A stretch of DNA of 56,554 nucleotides from Planctomycetaceae bacterium (GTDB lineage: Bacteria; Planctomycetota; Planctomycetia; Pirellulales; Lacipirellulaceae). The DNA lies in contig PABB01000074.1 of NCBI GenBank assembly GCA_002702655.1, forward strand, positions 1-56,554. The letters are read 5' to 3'. Below are positions 8,437-16,766 of this stretch, in pieces; position 1 is the stretch's first letter, and every line of letters begins with the position of its first letter. Made by a program: the position numbers and the translations under genes. Below the pieces are notes generated by a model. That model saw only the letters and a list, made by a program, of their open reading frames with translations, had not been told where the DNA came from and ran no database searches.

Positions 8437-9158
8437 TTCCAGACCTCACTCACATGGTGCTTGATGGCTTTGGAGAACGTGTCGAGCGTCGGGACGACCT
8501 CGACGACGAATCGGGCCTGCTGATTAAGCGGCGCTTTCCCGCCGTGGCTGCGGGAGAGCATCTGCTCGATCTCCTTGCGTTTCTGCTCGGAATGCACGAG
8601 CACGGCGACGCCGTAACAACCGGCGTCGATCCAATGCCGAAAGCACTTGGCCTTCTGACCGATGTGCGAGGCCAGTTGCTCGCGGGCGTGCTTTTTCTCC
8701 GCCAGGCACAGATAGAGCCGCAGCAGCACCGGGCCGCCCGGGAGATCAGCGATGCAGTGCGAGTAGTTGTGATACGGGGCCTTGAGCTGTTCGGCTTCAA
8801 AGAGCGGACAGACCTCCGGGTACGTGGCGAGATGGCGCCGTACCCGATTCATGTAGCAGAACCACAGTCTGGCGAGATCAGCCTCTTCGTTGATCCGATG
8901 CCCGGGCGCAAGGTACGCGTGCCCCGCAAACTCGCTCTCGCCCCGCACCCGTTCGAGCCGGCCCTCGACGACAAGGGCGTCCAGAGCGGCTTTGGCCAGC
9001 CGAAGCGCTTCGTCGTGATCTGGGAACTCGTAGGCCGGAAAAAACAGCCGCTTGACGACGTACGTGAGCGTGATCCTGCACCGCGCCACATGGGCGAGAA
9101 TCTTCTCAACTCGCTCTCGCTCAGCCGCGGCGGAGCGGCGTTCCAATCGCACGATCAT
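8433..9158 (-). CDS. Winged-helix-like DNA-processing protein, partner of the transfer ATPase
   Basis: 241 residues from ATG 9158 (MIVRLERRSAAA). It looks like an N-terminal wHTH (residues 15-75: VEKILAHVARCRITLTYVVK, then ALVVEGRLERV). It is followed by a domain with LRLYLCLAEKKHAREQLASH and YGVAVLVHSEQKRKEIEQML, which resembles the replication-relaxation group (PF13814). Known members occur beside coupling ATPases in rolling-circle and integrative elements. Its stop overlaps the ATPase ATG by 4 bp, so the two products are probably made together. The identification is by pattern only. Confidence 0.65.
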   Translation of the reverse strand: MIVRLERRSAAAERERVEKILAHVARCRITLTYVVKRLFFPAYEFPDHDEALRLAKAALDALVVEGRLERVRGESEFAGHAYLAPGHRINEEADLARLWFCYMNRVRRHLATYPEVCPLFEAEQLKAPYHNYSHCIADLPGGPVLLRLYLCLAEKKHAREQLASHIGQKAKCFRHWIDAGCYGVAVLVHSEQKRKEIEQMLSRSHGGKAPLNQQARFVVEVVPTLDTFSKAIKHHVSEVWK

Positions 9159-9205
9159 CGCCGGTTTTCGCCTCAATTGATCGCCCGCGGGCGAGTGGTG
9201 GTTTG

Positions 9206-9233
9206 AAAAAAACCCCGGCTCAATGAGCTGGGG
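9206..9233 (-). terminator. Rho-independent terminator
   Basis: Near-perfect 9-bp stem (9213-9221 with 9225-9233, one G-T pair) and a 3-base loop, followed on the minus strand by seven Ts (9206-9212). It lies 26 bp after the stop of the small membrane protein gene and before the transfer ATPase pair. It separates the kinase operon and its tail from the transfer genes, which therefore need their own promoter or read-through. Confidence 0.85.
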
Positions 9234-9258
9234 TCGGCCGCCTTCTGCAGAACGCGGC

Positions 9259-9456
9259 CTAGCCGAACACAAGTCCGTAGACGCCGAGCAGCACGAGACA
9301 GGCGCACGCCGCTTGCAGTGCCATGAAAAAGCTCATGACAATCAGCGCGTTGACCGTCTCCTGCCATTCCCGCAAGTCGTCCGCCAAAGAGCGTAGACGT
9401 GCGACAATCCTCGACTGGGGCTTGCGTTTCGACCCAGAAGTCCATTCCTGATTCAT
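9259..9456 (-). CDS. Small single-pass membrane protein
   Basis: 65 residues with a strong GGAGG ribosome site 7 bases before ATG 9456. The N-terminal half is basic and polar (KRKPQSRIVARLRSLADDLR). Residues 37-63 form one long hydrophobic helix (ALIVMSFFMALQAACACLVL and on). Likely topology is N-in with a basic cytoplasmic tail. It is the last gene before the terminator, downstream of the kinase operon. It could anchor or regulate the neighbouring signalling proteins, but nothing in its sequence shows this. Confidence 0.72.
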   Translation of the reverse strand: MNQEWTSGSKRKPQSRIVARLRSLADDLREWQETVNALIVMSFFMALQAACACLVLLGVYGLVFG

Positions 9457-9544
9457 AGGTCCCTCCTCAAAAATGACTCCGCTCGCATGCCGATGGCATC
9501 GCTCGCAGAATCCAATAGCGAATCAATATGCGTTTCAGCGTCCG

Positions 9545-10963
9545 CTACTCGGCGGCAAATCCCTCCAGCGGTCCGCTGCGTTGAATGGGGAGGTTTCGAA
9601 CGACGTCGTTCGCCAAATCTGCGTCGTATAGTCTTCGCAGTAATTGCTGGCGGTCTCCGATGTCGCCAAACCCGGAAAGAGGGGTGGACGCAAGCGGCGT
9701 TCGTCGGCGCGTCGCATACCAACCGCCGGTCGCCTCGCTTATTGCATCGAAGGCGTAGGTCGAGCGCGCAAGTCGTACGCGCTCGTCATGCACCGATCCG
9801 GAAATGACGCGCACGATGCGGATATCCTGCAACGGATAGTAGTAAACCAGTTGGAAGTCTTGCCCGTTGGAATGCGTTGCAATCCCCACACAACTTGGGA
9901 AGACGCAGATCTCAGCTTTTCGAAACCATTGACCCGCTTCACTCACGGCGATGCAGCGATATTTGCCGAGACTCGCGTCGTAGGACAACACGTTGTTCTT
10001 GGCGATGAACAAGAGATCGCCTTGCGGACGGGGCGCGATGCCATAGTTGGAGCGCATCAAGTCGCTCCGATACTTGGCGAGTACTTCCCAATCAGGCGAG
10101 GCGTCCAAGTCGTAGGCAAACTCACGAAACCGCCGGTGCGGCGGTTCCACGGGCGGCGGTGCCGGTTGCGGCGGGCACTGGGCAGCCGCCGCGGGAGGCG
10201 GCTCAAGCGTTCGTGTCCGGAGAGTTGGAACCCGCTCCTGCGCAGGGCGTTGCGGTTCCGCTGCGGGCGCTTGCGAGGGCGATGGCGCTGCCGCACGCGC
10301 CTGACTTGGCTGCCGGGATTCGTTGGCGGAACCTGCTACAGGGTCCGTCGTAGGACGCACTCTTGTTTCCGGCGCCAAGCGACGAGTCGGTGTGCTCGCT
10401 GCCCTGGGAGCGGTTGGTCGCTGCGGGGCGGCGGCCGACGTGGCGGCGGATTCCCGTTCCCTAATCTCGGCGATGCGCGCCGCTTCCGTTTCCGCGCGTC
10501 GGTCGCGGAGGACTCGTCTTGCCGCTTGCTGCTCGGCAAATCGCAGGATTCCGGCGACGGCCATGACGGCGATGATGAGCCCGAACAGCCGACGCACCCG
10601 ACGCGAATTGCCGCGAGCAGGCTTCGCACTCGGTGATGGCGCCGATTTCCCGAGTGCGGCCGCCCATGCCGCTACGGCGTAGGCCGCCGCCTCGGGCGAG
10701 CCCACCCGCAGGCGCGAAAGCAAGGCCTGCTGCAGACGCGTGACGTCCGACGGCGTGAGCTTCGTTCGTTTGATCTGCACCAAGTCTCCAACCAGGCCGT
10801 GCTTGAGGGCTTGCAACAGCAACTCCGTTTCCGGCTCGTCGCCCACGCCCGCATCGCGAAGCGCCGCTTCGATGAGGCGGCGAGTGACGAGTTGCACCTT
10901 GGAGAGCTTGCCGGCCAGGTGCTTCAGTTCGGCAGCCGGTCGCGGATCAAGTCGCACTGTCAT
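9545..10963 (-). CDS. Membrane-anchored protein with helical N-domain, Pro-rich linker and novel C-domain
   Basis: 472 residues, not recognised. Residues 1-110 form a helical cytoplasmic domain; residues 125-145 are one membrane span (RLFGLIIAVMAVAGILRFA). A charged helix follows at 146-172, then an Ala/Pro-rich linker over about 175-280 (many PxP and AP repeats). The C-terminal globular domain (285-472) has a patterned beta-rich region (YRCIAVSEAGQWF, FQLVYYYPLQDIRIVRVI). With the N-terminus inside, the C-domain would be periplasmic. Its ATG overlaps the PP2C stop by 4 bp, making it the last cistron of the kinase/VWA/phosphatase operon and a candidate sensor or effector (inference). Confidence 0.75.
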   Translation of the reverse strand: MTVRLDPRPAAELKHLAGKLSKVQLVTRRLIEAALRDAGVGDEPETELLLQALKHGLVGDLVQIKRTKLTPSDVTRLQQALLSRLRVGSPEAAAYAVAAWAAALGKSAPSPSAKPARGNSRRVRRLFGLIIAVMAVAGILRFAEQQAARRVLRDRRAETEAARIAEIRERESAATSAAAPQRPTAPRAASTPTRRLAPETRVRPTTDPVAGSANESRQPSQARAAAPSPSQAPAAEPQRPAQERVPTLRTRTLEPPPAAAAQCPPQPAPPPVEPPHRRFREFAYDLDASPDWEVLAKYRSDLMRSNYGIAPRPQGDLLFIAKNNVLSYDASLGKYRCIAVSEAGQWFRKAEICVFPSCVGIATHSNGQDFQLVYYYPLQDIRIVRVISGSVHDERVRLARSTYAFDAISEATGGWYATRRRTPLASTPLSGFGDIGDRQQLLRRLYDADLANDVVRNLPIQRSGPLEGFAAE

Positions 10964-11841
10964 GATCGCCTCCCGGCGGCAAAGTCGCTCCGAATCAACA
11001 GGCCGATCGTCGTGTCGTCGAACAGGCTGCCTTGTTCGTCTTGCAAGTGCCGCGCAAGCTCCTTAGCAAACCCGCCGACGCCCTGGTCTCGCATCAGTCC
11101 GTGAAACACCTTCACGCGCCGCAAGAATTCCTGCACGCCGCCGACAGCGTCCGGATACCCGTCAGAGGCCAGGGCGACAAACGCCGGCGGCGGGTCGCTG
11201 CCGTAGGACACAAGGCGCACCTCAATGAGATCCACGGCGTTGGGGAGCGAGAGCGATGCGGTTTGCGGGCCTTGCTTTTCGGCCTCTTGGAAGGGCAGCT
11301 GGGTCTCCCCGGCGTCGTTGCAGCAGGCGATCACCCCGTCGCCAATCCGCACCAACAACCCGAATCGCGCCCCGAAGGACGCCGCCAACATCGTCGACCC
11401 GTAGGCGACCTGGGGGAACCTCTCGACCAAGCTCCGCTCGCCTTCGGTCAGCTTGCCAAGTCGTCGTTCAGGAAACGGTTCGCAGGCGGCGTGCCGGGCG
11501 ACGATCTCTTGCCAACGGTCGTAGATCTCGCGGGCGAGTTTGGCGCGAAACACCGGGAGCATCGATTCACGGACCTCGGTACGAGCTAACTGCTTCATCA
11601 GGGCCGACAAGCTCTCCACCGCTGCGGTTGCGGCCACTTTCGAGCCAATTCCCGAACGAAAGTGTTTCGCGTGGCCGTGGCCGTCGCAGACCGCCACGGT
11701 CGCCAACTCAGCCGGCCCGCCTCCTGCGGGCCGGCTGAGGATAGCGTCTTGCATCGGCTTTGCCGCGTGCGCAGCACTTGGCGCTGCGAATCCGCGGCAA
11801 ACCCAGGTCGTCGTTCTTGTAGCGACAGACGGATTCATCAC
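10960..11841 (-). CDS. PP2C-family Ser/Thr protein phosphatase
   Basis: 293 residues. The PPM/PP2C metal-site motifs are visible: an entry segment with Q31-D32 in place of the usual E-D, then AVCDGHGHAKHF (residues 51-62), LLVRIGDGVIACC near 165, and LASDGYPDAVGG near 230 where the second metal-binding Asp sits. The C-terminus (DDTTIGLLIR) matches the final D-D-x-T motif. It should dephosphorylate Ser/Thr on the kinase or its targets in the cytoplasm, using two Mn/Mg ions. It overlaps both neighbours by 4 bp. The pairing with a kinase and a VWA protein resembles the TerY-P phosphorylation triad. Confidence 0.92.
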   Translation of the reverse strand: MMNPSVATRTTTWVCRGFAAPSAAHAAKPMQDAILSRPAGGGPAELATVAVCDGHGHAKHFRSGIGSKVAATAAVESLSALMKQLARTEVRESMLPVFRAKLAREIYDRWQEIVARHAACEPFPERRLGKLTEGERSLVERFPQVAYGSTMLAASFGARFGLLVRIGDGVIACCNDAGETQLPFQEAEKQGPQTASLSLPNAVDLIEVRLVSYGSDPPPAFVALASDGYPDAVGGVQEFLRRVKVFHGLMRDQGVGGFAKELARHLQDEQGSLFDDTTIGLLIRSDFAAGRRS

Positions 11842-12626
11842 GCGCTTTCCCTCAATTCGCCAGGATCAATCCCCGCATCGCGCAGCGCCTGCACGTCCTG
11901 CGGGCTGAGCCCTCCGGCGATGATCGACGGCAGCGACGCCCCCCCGGTCGCCGGGAGACCCGGGGCCGTCAGGCGGGTTGCAGGCGTGATCGACTGCTGA
12001 ATCGAGGCCATCGTGGCCTTGACGATGGCGTCAGCGATGTCCTCGGGATTGTCGGCCTCGCGCAGCGGTTGACCCTCGCTCAGGAATTGCGTCAGCGTCG
12101 CCCGATCGGCGTCATTCCCGATCGCGACGGCCGAGCGAACACCGTGCTTCGCACGCGGATTGGCCAGCAGCCGACGCAGCGCCGTTTGCGGGCAATCGTG
12201 CGAATGGCCGTCGGAGGCGAGAATGATGCACGGCGCCAGGGTCATGTTCCGCAGCGAACGCAGTTGCGAGTCGAGTTCGTCAAACGGTGCGATGAAGCTG
12301 GTGCCGCCGTCTGCGACAAGCGGTGCATGGTGCCATTGCTCCAGGCTGATCGGTTCTGGAAACGCCGCGGTCGCTGTATGCGTGAAACTGATCACTTGCA
12401 CCTGCACCGTCAATCCCGCCAGGGTCGTTTGCAGTCGGTTCAGGAGAATCGCCGGCAATTCCCCCATCACATAATTGAGTTGCGTGATCTTCGGCCCGGC
12501 CATCGAGCCCGACTTGTCAAGCAGCAGGTAGAGCATGACCACCTGCTTGGCAAACGAGCCGAGCCGAGAGCATTTGGCTGGGGCGACCACCGGCTGGTCA
12601 TTGAGAAACGTGAGTTGGTGGGTCAT
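11838..12626 (-). CDS. VWA-domain protein (TerY-like)
   Basis: 262 residues. The von Willebrand factor A fold has a complete MIDAS: DKSGSM (residues 37-42), the Thr in DGGTSF (about 106-111), and the Asp in LASDGHSHD (about 138-146). Such proteins coordinate one divalent metal and present partner-binding surfaces. TerY-type members are small, cytoplasmic and encoded with PP2C and kinase genes, as here. The C-terminal 60 residues are Pro/Gly/Ala-rich and end with a helix (LSPQDVQALRDAGIDPGELR). It lies 17 bp after the kinase gene and overlaps the phosphatase start by 4 bp. Confidence 0.92.
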   Translation of the reverse strand: MTHQLTFLNDQPVVAPAKCSRLGSFAKQVVMLYLLLDKSGSMAGPKITQLNYVMGELPAILLNRLQTTLAGLTVQVQVISFTHTATAAFPEPISLEQWHHAPLVADGGTSFIAPFDELDSQLRSLRNMTLAPCIILASDGHSHDCPQTALRRLLANPRAKHGVRSAVAIGNDADRATLTQFLSEGQPLREADNPEDIADAIVKATMASIQQSITPATRLTAPGLPATGGASLPSIIAGGLSPQDVQALRDAGIDPGELRESA

Positions 12627-12643
12627 CGAATCGACTCCAAGCG

Positions 12644-14089
12644 TTACAGGGAAGGTTTCACGACGCCGACGGTCGGCGTCGCATCAAAATGAATTTCCGT
12701 CTCCGGGTCGAGAACGACAGCACGGCTGGGCAAGAGCGGCCGGGACCGGCGGTCCTTCTTTTGCAGCGTCCACGGCGCGTTGCTCGTGTTACGGAGCGCA
12801 AGCCGCCGCTTGCCCATGCCGACCGCCGCGACCGTGGCAATCGTGCAGTCTGTTCCTCGATGCAGCGTGTCAGCCTTCAGCTGCGACGAGCGGATCGTGA
12901 CGCCCGGGCGCAGCACGATCTCCGACCCGGTCGACGCGACCAGTCGCGCACCGACTGCGAACTCGGTTTGACATTGCCGACAAAGTGCCGACTTGGAGCC
13001 CGCCTTCGAGCCGTTCGGCTCGACGAACCGCTCTTCGCCGCACTGGGGGCACGCATCAATGAGGCCGCGAAGCGTTAGCAGGGCGGTCAGCCACGTGCTC
13101 TCGCGGATGCGCTGCTCAGGGTGGACGATTCCCGCTGTGAACGCTCTGGTGAAGAGCTGCTGCATGAAATGCGGAAGCCCCGTCCAACAGTAGATGAGGC
13201 GTCCGTGCGCAACTTCGTCCGGTCGATTCGCGTCGCAAGCGGGATCGAACACAAAAACTGGCCGATGGGCCTCCATAAACAGCCGCGTCTTCTCGCCGTC
13301 CACCTGAAACCGCAGATGGTTGCGGCCGTAAAGCGGATGCATCCCGCCCATCAGCAGTTGAAACAACAGCACCGCAACGCCGTAGAGGTCCGTCAACTGC
13401 GACGGCGGGGCGCCCTTGGTGATGATCTCGGGCGCCAGGCAGCCGAGCGTGCCCCGGATGCCGATCGGGTACTCGGCGCCGTCGGGCGTGATGTTGTCGG
13501 GATCAAGGAACACGACCCACACGCGTCGCTTGAAATCGAATCGCACGTTGGCAAGCGAAAGATCACGATAGGCCAAGCCCCGGGCGTGCAACCGGCGAAG
13601 CGACAGGACCAATAGGATCGCCAGATCGACTAAGTGGCTCATCGGCGGAAGGGGCGTGTACGCCAACAGCCCTTCAATGCCTTCCACCTGCGAGAGGTCG
13701 ACCAGCTCCATCGCGTAGCCTACCGGCGCGCCGCCGTCCTGACTCGGAACAACGTCGAGCACCTTCACGAAGGTTGTGGTCGGTCTTCCTTGTGCTGCGT
13801 AGCGGACGAGGTGCGACCGTTGCTGCGGCGTGGTGGCGCCATTGCCCTTCCAGATCTTGAGGCAGACGCGATCGCCGTCGAGGACCGCGCGATAAACGTG
13901 GCCTTGCGTACCTTCGGCGAGCCAATCAAGAATGAGGCAGGCCCTGCCCGATTTAAACGCGACTTTCGTCCCGGGTGGCAACTTGTCGCCCATGATTTTG
14001 ACCTTCGCGGGGATAGCGGCACTGGTGGGAGTGGGTTGGCGCTTGCGTTGAAAGATCCGGCAGAGTCTTGAAATCCAGCGGCACTTCAT
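12644..14089 (-). CDS. Ser/Thr protein kinase with C-terminal zinc ribbon and extra domain
   Basis: 481 residues from ATG 14089. Protein-kinase features: a glycine loop (LAEGTQGHVYRA, about residues 57-68), the ATP-anchoring Lys in CLKIWK (about 78), the catalytic loop YRDLSLANV (Tyr for the usual His, Ser for Lys) with Asp at about 176, and LDPDN in place of DFG at about 195-199. Activity is likely, but the loop is of the divergent bacterial type. After the kinase domain comes a zinc ribbon (CPQCG, 22 residues, CRQCQ). A beta-rich C-domain follows (LRPGVTIRSSQLKADT, RRLALRNTSNAPW) that may be FHA-like. First gene of the signalling operon. Confidence 0.9.
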   Translation of the reverse strand: MKCRWISRLCRIFQRKRQPTPTSAAIPAKVKIMGDKLPPGTKVAFKSGRACLILDWLAEGTQGHVYRAVLDGDRVCLKIWKGNGATTPQQRSHLVRYAAQGRPTTTFVKVLDVVPSQDGGAPVGYAMELVDLSQVEGIEGLLAYTPLPPMSHLVDLAILLVLSLRRLHARGLAYRDLSLANVRFDFKRRVWVVFLDPDNITPDGAEYPIGIRGTLGCLAPEIITKGAPPSQLTDLYGVAVLLFQLLMGGMHPLYGRNHLRFQVDGEKTRLFMEAHRPVFVFDPACDANRPDEVAHGRLIYCWTGLPHFMQQLFTRAFTAGIVHPEQRIRESTWLTALLTLRGLIDACPQCGEERFVEPNGSKAGSKSALCRQCQTEFAVGARLVASTGSEIVLRPGVTIRSSQLKADTLHRGTDCTIATVAAVGMGKRRLALRNTSNAPWTLQKKDRRSRPLLPSRAVVLDPETEIHFDATPTVGVVKPSL

Positions 14090-14101
14090 GGCGTGTGTTC
14101 C

Positions 14102-14134
14102 AAAAAGCGGGCCCCGGGGTGCAATGCACCCCGG
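14102..14134 (-). promoter_or_regulatory. Strong hairpin between SSB-side gene and kinase gene
   Basis: A perfect 10-bp GC-rich inverted repeat (14114-14123 with 14125-14134, one unpaired base) lies 22 bp after the stop of the upstream gene and 25 bp before the kinase ATG. On the minus strand it is followed, after 7 bases, by a run of five Ts. It could be a weak terminator of the upstream transcript or an attenuator or stability element in the kinase leader. The distance of the T-run makes simple intrinsic termination uncertain. Confidence 0.55.
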
Positions 14135-14156
14135 AAGCCCTGGTTGTGTGCGCGTC

Positions 14157-14612
14157 CTATCGAGAGCCGGCAAACGGCGAAGCCGACTTGCCGTTCGCAC
14201 CGGCCTTGCGGGCCTCGTGCGAAAGCGCCTGACGGATCACAGCATTCGCCACGTCGCTCGCGATCTCGGCGTACTGCTGTTGTTCCGTCTCGGTGATGGT
14301 CGGATCCTCAGACCGCTTCTCAGCGATCATTGCGTGAGCCAGCAGCGACCCAAAGAAGTCGCTTTTTAGGCGCAGCAGTTTGAACCGCTCGCCATTGGCT
14401 CCGACCCGTCGAATGTCGAAGTAGACGTCTCCCGCGTTCTTCGACTTCTCGTCCGCAACGAAGATGCCCGCTTCGACGTGGGGGAACCCAGGCGTCGTGA
14501 TGCGGGAGTTTGGTTTGCGGAAACCACCGTTTGCTCTCTGATTTCTGGCAGCCTTGTCAGTTGACGCGGCTTCCAGGATCGCTTGCTCTTCTTCATTTAG
14601 TAAAGTCGTCAT
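14157..14612 (-). CDS. Hypothetical protein of mobile-element type
   Basis: 151 residues from ATG 14612, which has a near-perfect GGAGGT site; the frame upstream to 14765 overlaps the SSB stop and is not favoured. It has a charged helical N-terminus (LLNEEEQAILEAASTDKAAR) and a small beta-rich middle (PHVEAGIFVADEKSKNAGDV, then FDIRRVGANGERFKLLRLKS). The tail is a long helix. I do not recognise a family. It lies between ssb and the kinase gene on the same strand, so it may belong to either unit. Confidence 0.75.
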   Translation of the reverse strand: MTTLLNEEEQAILEAASTDKAARNQRANGGFRKPNSRITTPGFPHVEAGIFVADEKSKNAGDVYFDIRRVGANGERFKLLRLKSDFFGSLLAHAMIAEKRSEDPTITETEQQQYAEIASDVANAVIRQALSHEARKAGANGKSASPFAGSR

Positions 14613-14761
14613 AACTTTACCTCCGTTGAAAACGACCGGCATACTCCGAAGGCGAAATCCTTCGCAGAGGCAAAGCCAGTCGAAGTTGATTGCCTCGGCC
14701 AGTTCTCCAAGAGAACTCGCCGTCGCAACCCACATGCAAGCAAGAACACACACACAACAAA

Positions 14762-15130
14762 TCATGATTTGGCAGCCTCTTTAGGCTCTTCGTTCGACTC
14801 GGCTTTTGACGGCGTACGACGCAAACGCTCGGCAATCACCTTCAAACGAAATCGCCGGCGGCCCGTCGACTTATCGTCCCAGGTTTCCGACGACAGTCGG
14901 CCCTCGCAGTAGACGCCGGAACCGACAGGCAGCTCCTTCACCGCGTCCGCCAACGTGCCGAAACACGTGATATCGATGTAACTCGTGGTTTCAATCCACT
15001 CGTCGCCGCGTTTGAAGGAGTCGTTGACGGCCACCGTGAAGTCCGCGACCGGACGATCACCGCGTACGAAGCGGTGCTTAACCGGCGCCGTCGTATGCCC
15101 GTGGATGAGCGATTTGCTGAAAGTCACCAT
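14762..15130 (-). CDS. ssb: Single-stranded DNA-binding protein
   Basis: 122 residues from the ATG preceded by AGGAG. OB-fold pattern of bacterial SSB: VTFSKSLIHG at the start, RPVADFTVAVNDSFKRGDEW (about 28-47), TSYIDITCFGTLADAVKELP (about 50-69), GSGVYCEGRLSSETW (about 71-85). It lacks the acidic DDDIPF-type tail that recruits other proteins in chromosomal SSB; the C-terminus is KEAAKS. It coats single-stranded DNA during replication or transfer of the element. The absent tail suggests an accessory SSB rather than the housekeeping one. Confidence 0.93.
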   Translation of the reverse strand: MVTFSKSLIHGHTTAPVKHRFVRGDRPVADFTVAVNDSFKRGDEWIETTSYIDITCFGTLADAVKELPVGSGVYCEGRLSSETWDDKSTGRRRFRLKVIAERLRRTPSKAESNEEPKEAAKS

Positions 15131-15152
15131 GTTGGCACTCCTGGACTTGGGG

Positions 15153-16625
15153 TTAGTGCAAATGTTTGCGCAGCACTTGAGCGCCGCGTACGATTGGGTC
15201 AAGAAGACTCTGGGCGACGGGACCCAGGAAGAACCACACCCGACGTGCGAGCCACAAGCCAAGCGACAGGCCGATGTATGCAAATACGGCCATCAGTAAG
15301 ACGTAAGCGACGGGTATCGGCGTCAGGCAATCCACGACAACGCCTGCGATGACCGCCCACGGCAACACAAACCGCAGGCGATCGTCATCAGTACCTGGAA
15401 GGACTTCCTGGCCCCAGCCCCAGCCCGGATGCCACATCCCTTCCTGATCGGGAAATGCGTCAGGATCGTAGTAGCCGGCGCCGACGCAGTCGCCGTGCTC
15501 GAACAGGTAGATCCAACCGCTTCCCGGTTGTCGCACGAGTCGCAGTCCGGCCGGACCGGTTACGTCGATGGCCTCGCCAGCAACGAACATGTGCGTATTG
15601 AGAAAGCAAACCTGCCCATCGAGGAACAACTCCAACACGCCCAGCACGGTCACCGACAGCGTGCCTTTCGAGCCATCCAGAATCCACGGCGCCACCACCT
15701 CGCTTCCTCCCGTCGCGATGCGGAGCCACTGGCCATCGGCGCCCGAATAACGTTCGTGGAAATTGAGATTCGCGTCGAGGACGAGTAGATAGCCGTCGCA
15801 GCGGTGAACGGCGCGGCATCCGCCTGGCAATTCGACCGTCCAGGGTCTGGAACGACGAACCGACAAGGTGAATGGCGCGGGCGAGGCGGCGAAACTCACC
15901 TTGCCGCCAGGCAGGTAGGTGACGCCAAACTCGTCCGTTTCGCCCTCGGCGATCCGATACCCCGTCGCAAACCTGTAAAAGGCGCCGTTGTCGGCGTCGT
16001 ACTCGAATCGTTCACCGTGACGCTCGCCGATTCGGCGCAGATCGATGCGGTGCTCGTCGATGGCGATTAACTCCCATCGACCGGCAACTCCGTGAAGGGA
16101 TACCTCTGTGCTGCCGACATCGCCAATCCGCTCCTGACCGGTCGTGCCGTCCGGACCGACGAACCGGATGCAGCCGTCGGCGAGAAACTCCAGCGAGTCG
16201 GAAAGGGCATAGGGGCCCGTCGGGTGGTGCAGCCAGGCGCCCAGGCGATAGTAGCGATTCAAATTCCGCACCCACCACCGCCGTACCGCCTGCAAAAGCA
16301 GCATCAACACGGCTGCGAGCCCCGCGGGTCCTCGGGCTGCGGCGAGTCGATGCGCTTGCCACCTCCGTCGCACTGCGTCATAGAGGTAGGCGGCTCGCCG
16401 AATGCGCCCCGACGAACAAAACACCACGCCAGCGTGCGGAACCTTCGCGAGTGTTTTGTCGCCCTGCACGTCAACAAAGCCCGTATCGTCGCCGAAGGTC
16501 TGGGCGCCTTGCAGCACGGCGCCGTCCGACCGCAACGTGAAGTGCGAAAGGCGAAGTGTTCCGCCCCGCGGCTTTCTGGAGCGAGTTCGTACTGTGGACA
16601 AAGGTTGAACCATGACGTGTCTCAT
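15153..16625 (-). CDS. Hypothetical beta-rich protein with terminal membrane helices
   Basis: About 490 residues from ATG 16625; the start is uncertain, with 16613 or 16712 possible. Layout: about 80 polar residues, a hydrophobic segment near 105-120 (GLAAVLMLLLQAVRRWW), then about 260 residues of repeated short beta strands with WxL and GxxxRF patterns (SLEFLADGCIRFVGPDG, ADGQWLRIATGGSE, ELFLDGQVCFLN). Two or three C-terminal helices follow (VLPWAVIAGVVVDCL, VAYVLLMAVFAYIGLSLGLW). The middle could be a beta-propeller-like fold. Not recognised. It precedes ssb by 22 bp on the same strand. Confidence 0.65.
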   Translation of the reverse strand: MRHVMVQPLSTVRTRSRKPRGGTLRLSHFTLRSDGAVLQGAQTFGDDTGFVDVQGDKTLAKVPHAGVVFCSSGRIRRAAYLYDAVRRRWQAHRLAAARGPAGLAAVLMLLLQAVRRWWVRNLNRYYRLGAWLHHPTGPYALSDSLEFLADGCIRFVGPDGTTGQERIGDVGSTEVSLHGVAGRWELIAIDEHRIDLRRIGERHGERFEYDADNGAFYRFATGYRIAEGETDEFGVTYLPGGKVSFAASPAPFTLSVRRSRPWTVELPGGCRAVHRCDGYLLVLDANLNFHERYSGADGQWLRIATGGSEVVAPWILDGSKGTLSVTVLGVLELFLDGQVCFLNTHMFVAGEAIDVTGPAGLRLVRQPGSGWIYLFEHGDCVGAGYYDPDAFPDQEGMWHPGWGWGQEVLPGTDDDRLRFVLPWAVIAGVVVDCLTPIPVAYVLLMAVFAYIGLSLGLWLARRVWFFLGPVAQSLLDPIVRGAQVLRKHLH

Positions 16626-16766
16626 GCACCGGTGGCGGCAGATCGATTTGGACCGCGATTCGCGATTCGCGATTTGCTTCGAATACTCAGTTGGGACGGA
16701 CGCAATCCTCACGTGCTTGGGGAAGTTCCTGGCTTCAATCCCTTCGACGCGTCAAGTAACGACTTG

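Noticed and set aside
7504-8523. Long open frame on the plus strand (339 codons)
   Set aside because: It is antisense to the transfer ATPase, has no ribosome site and no protein-family features; high GC creates such shadows.
9644-10636. 330-codon plus-strand frame
   Set aside because: Antisense to the membrane scaffold gene; Arg-rich low-complexity translation.
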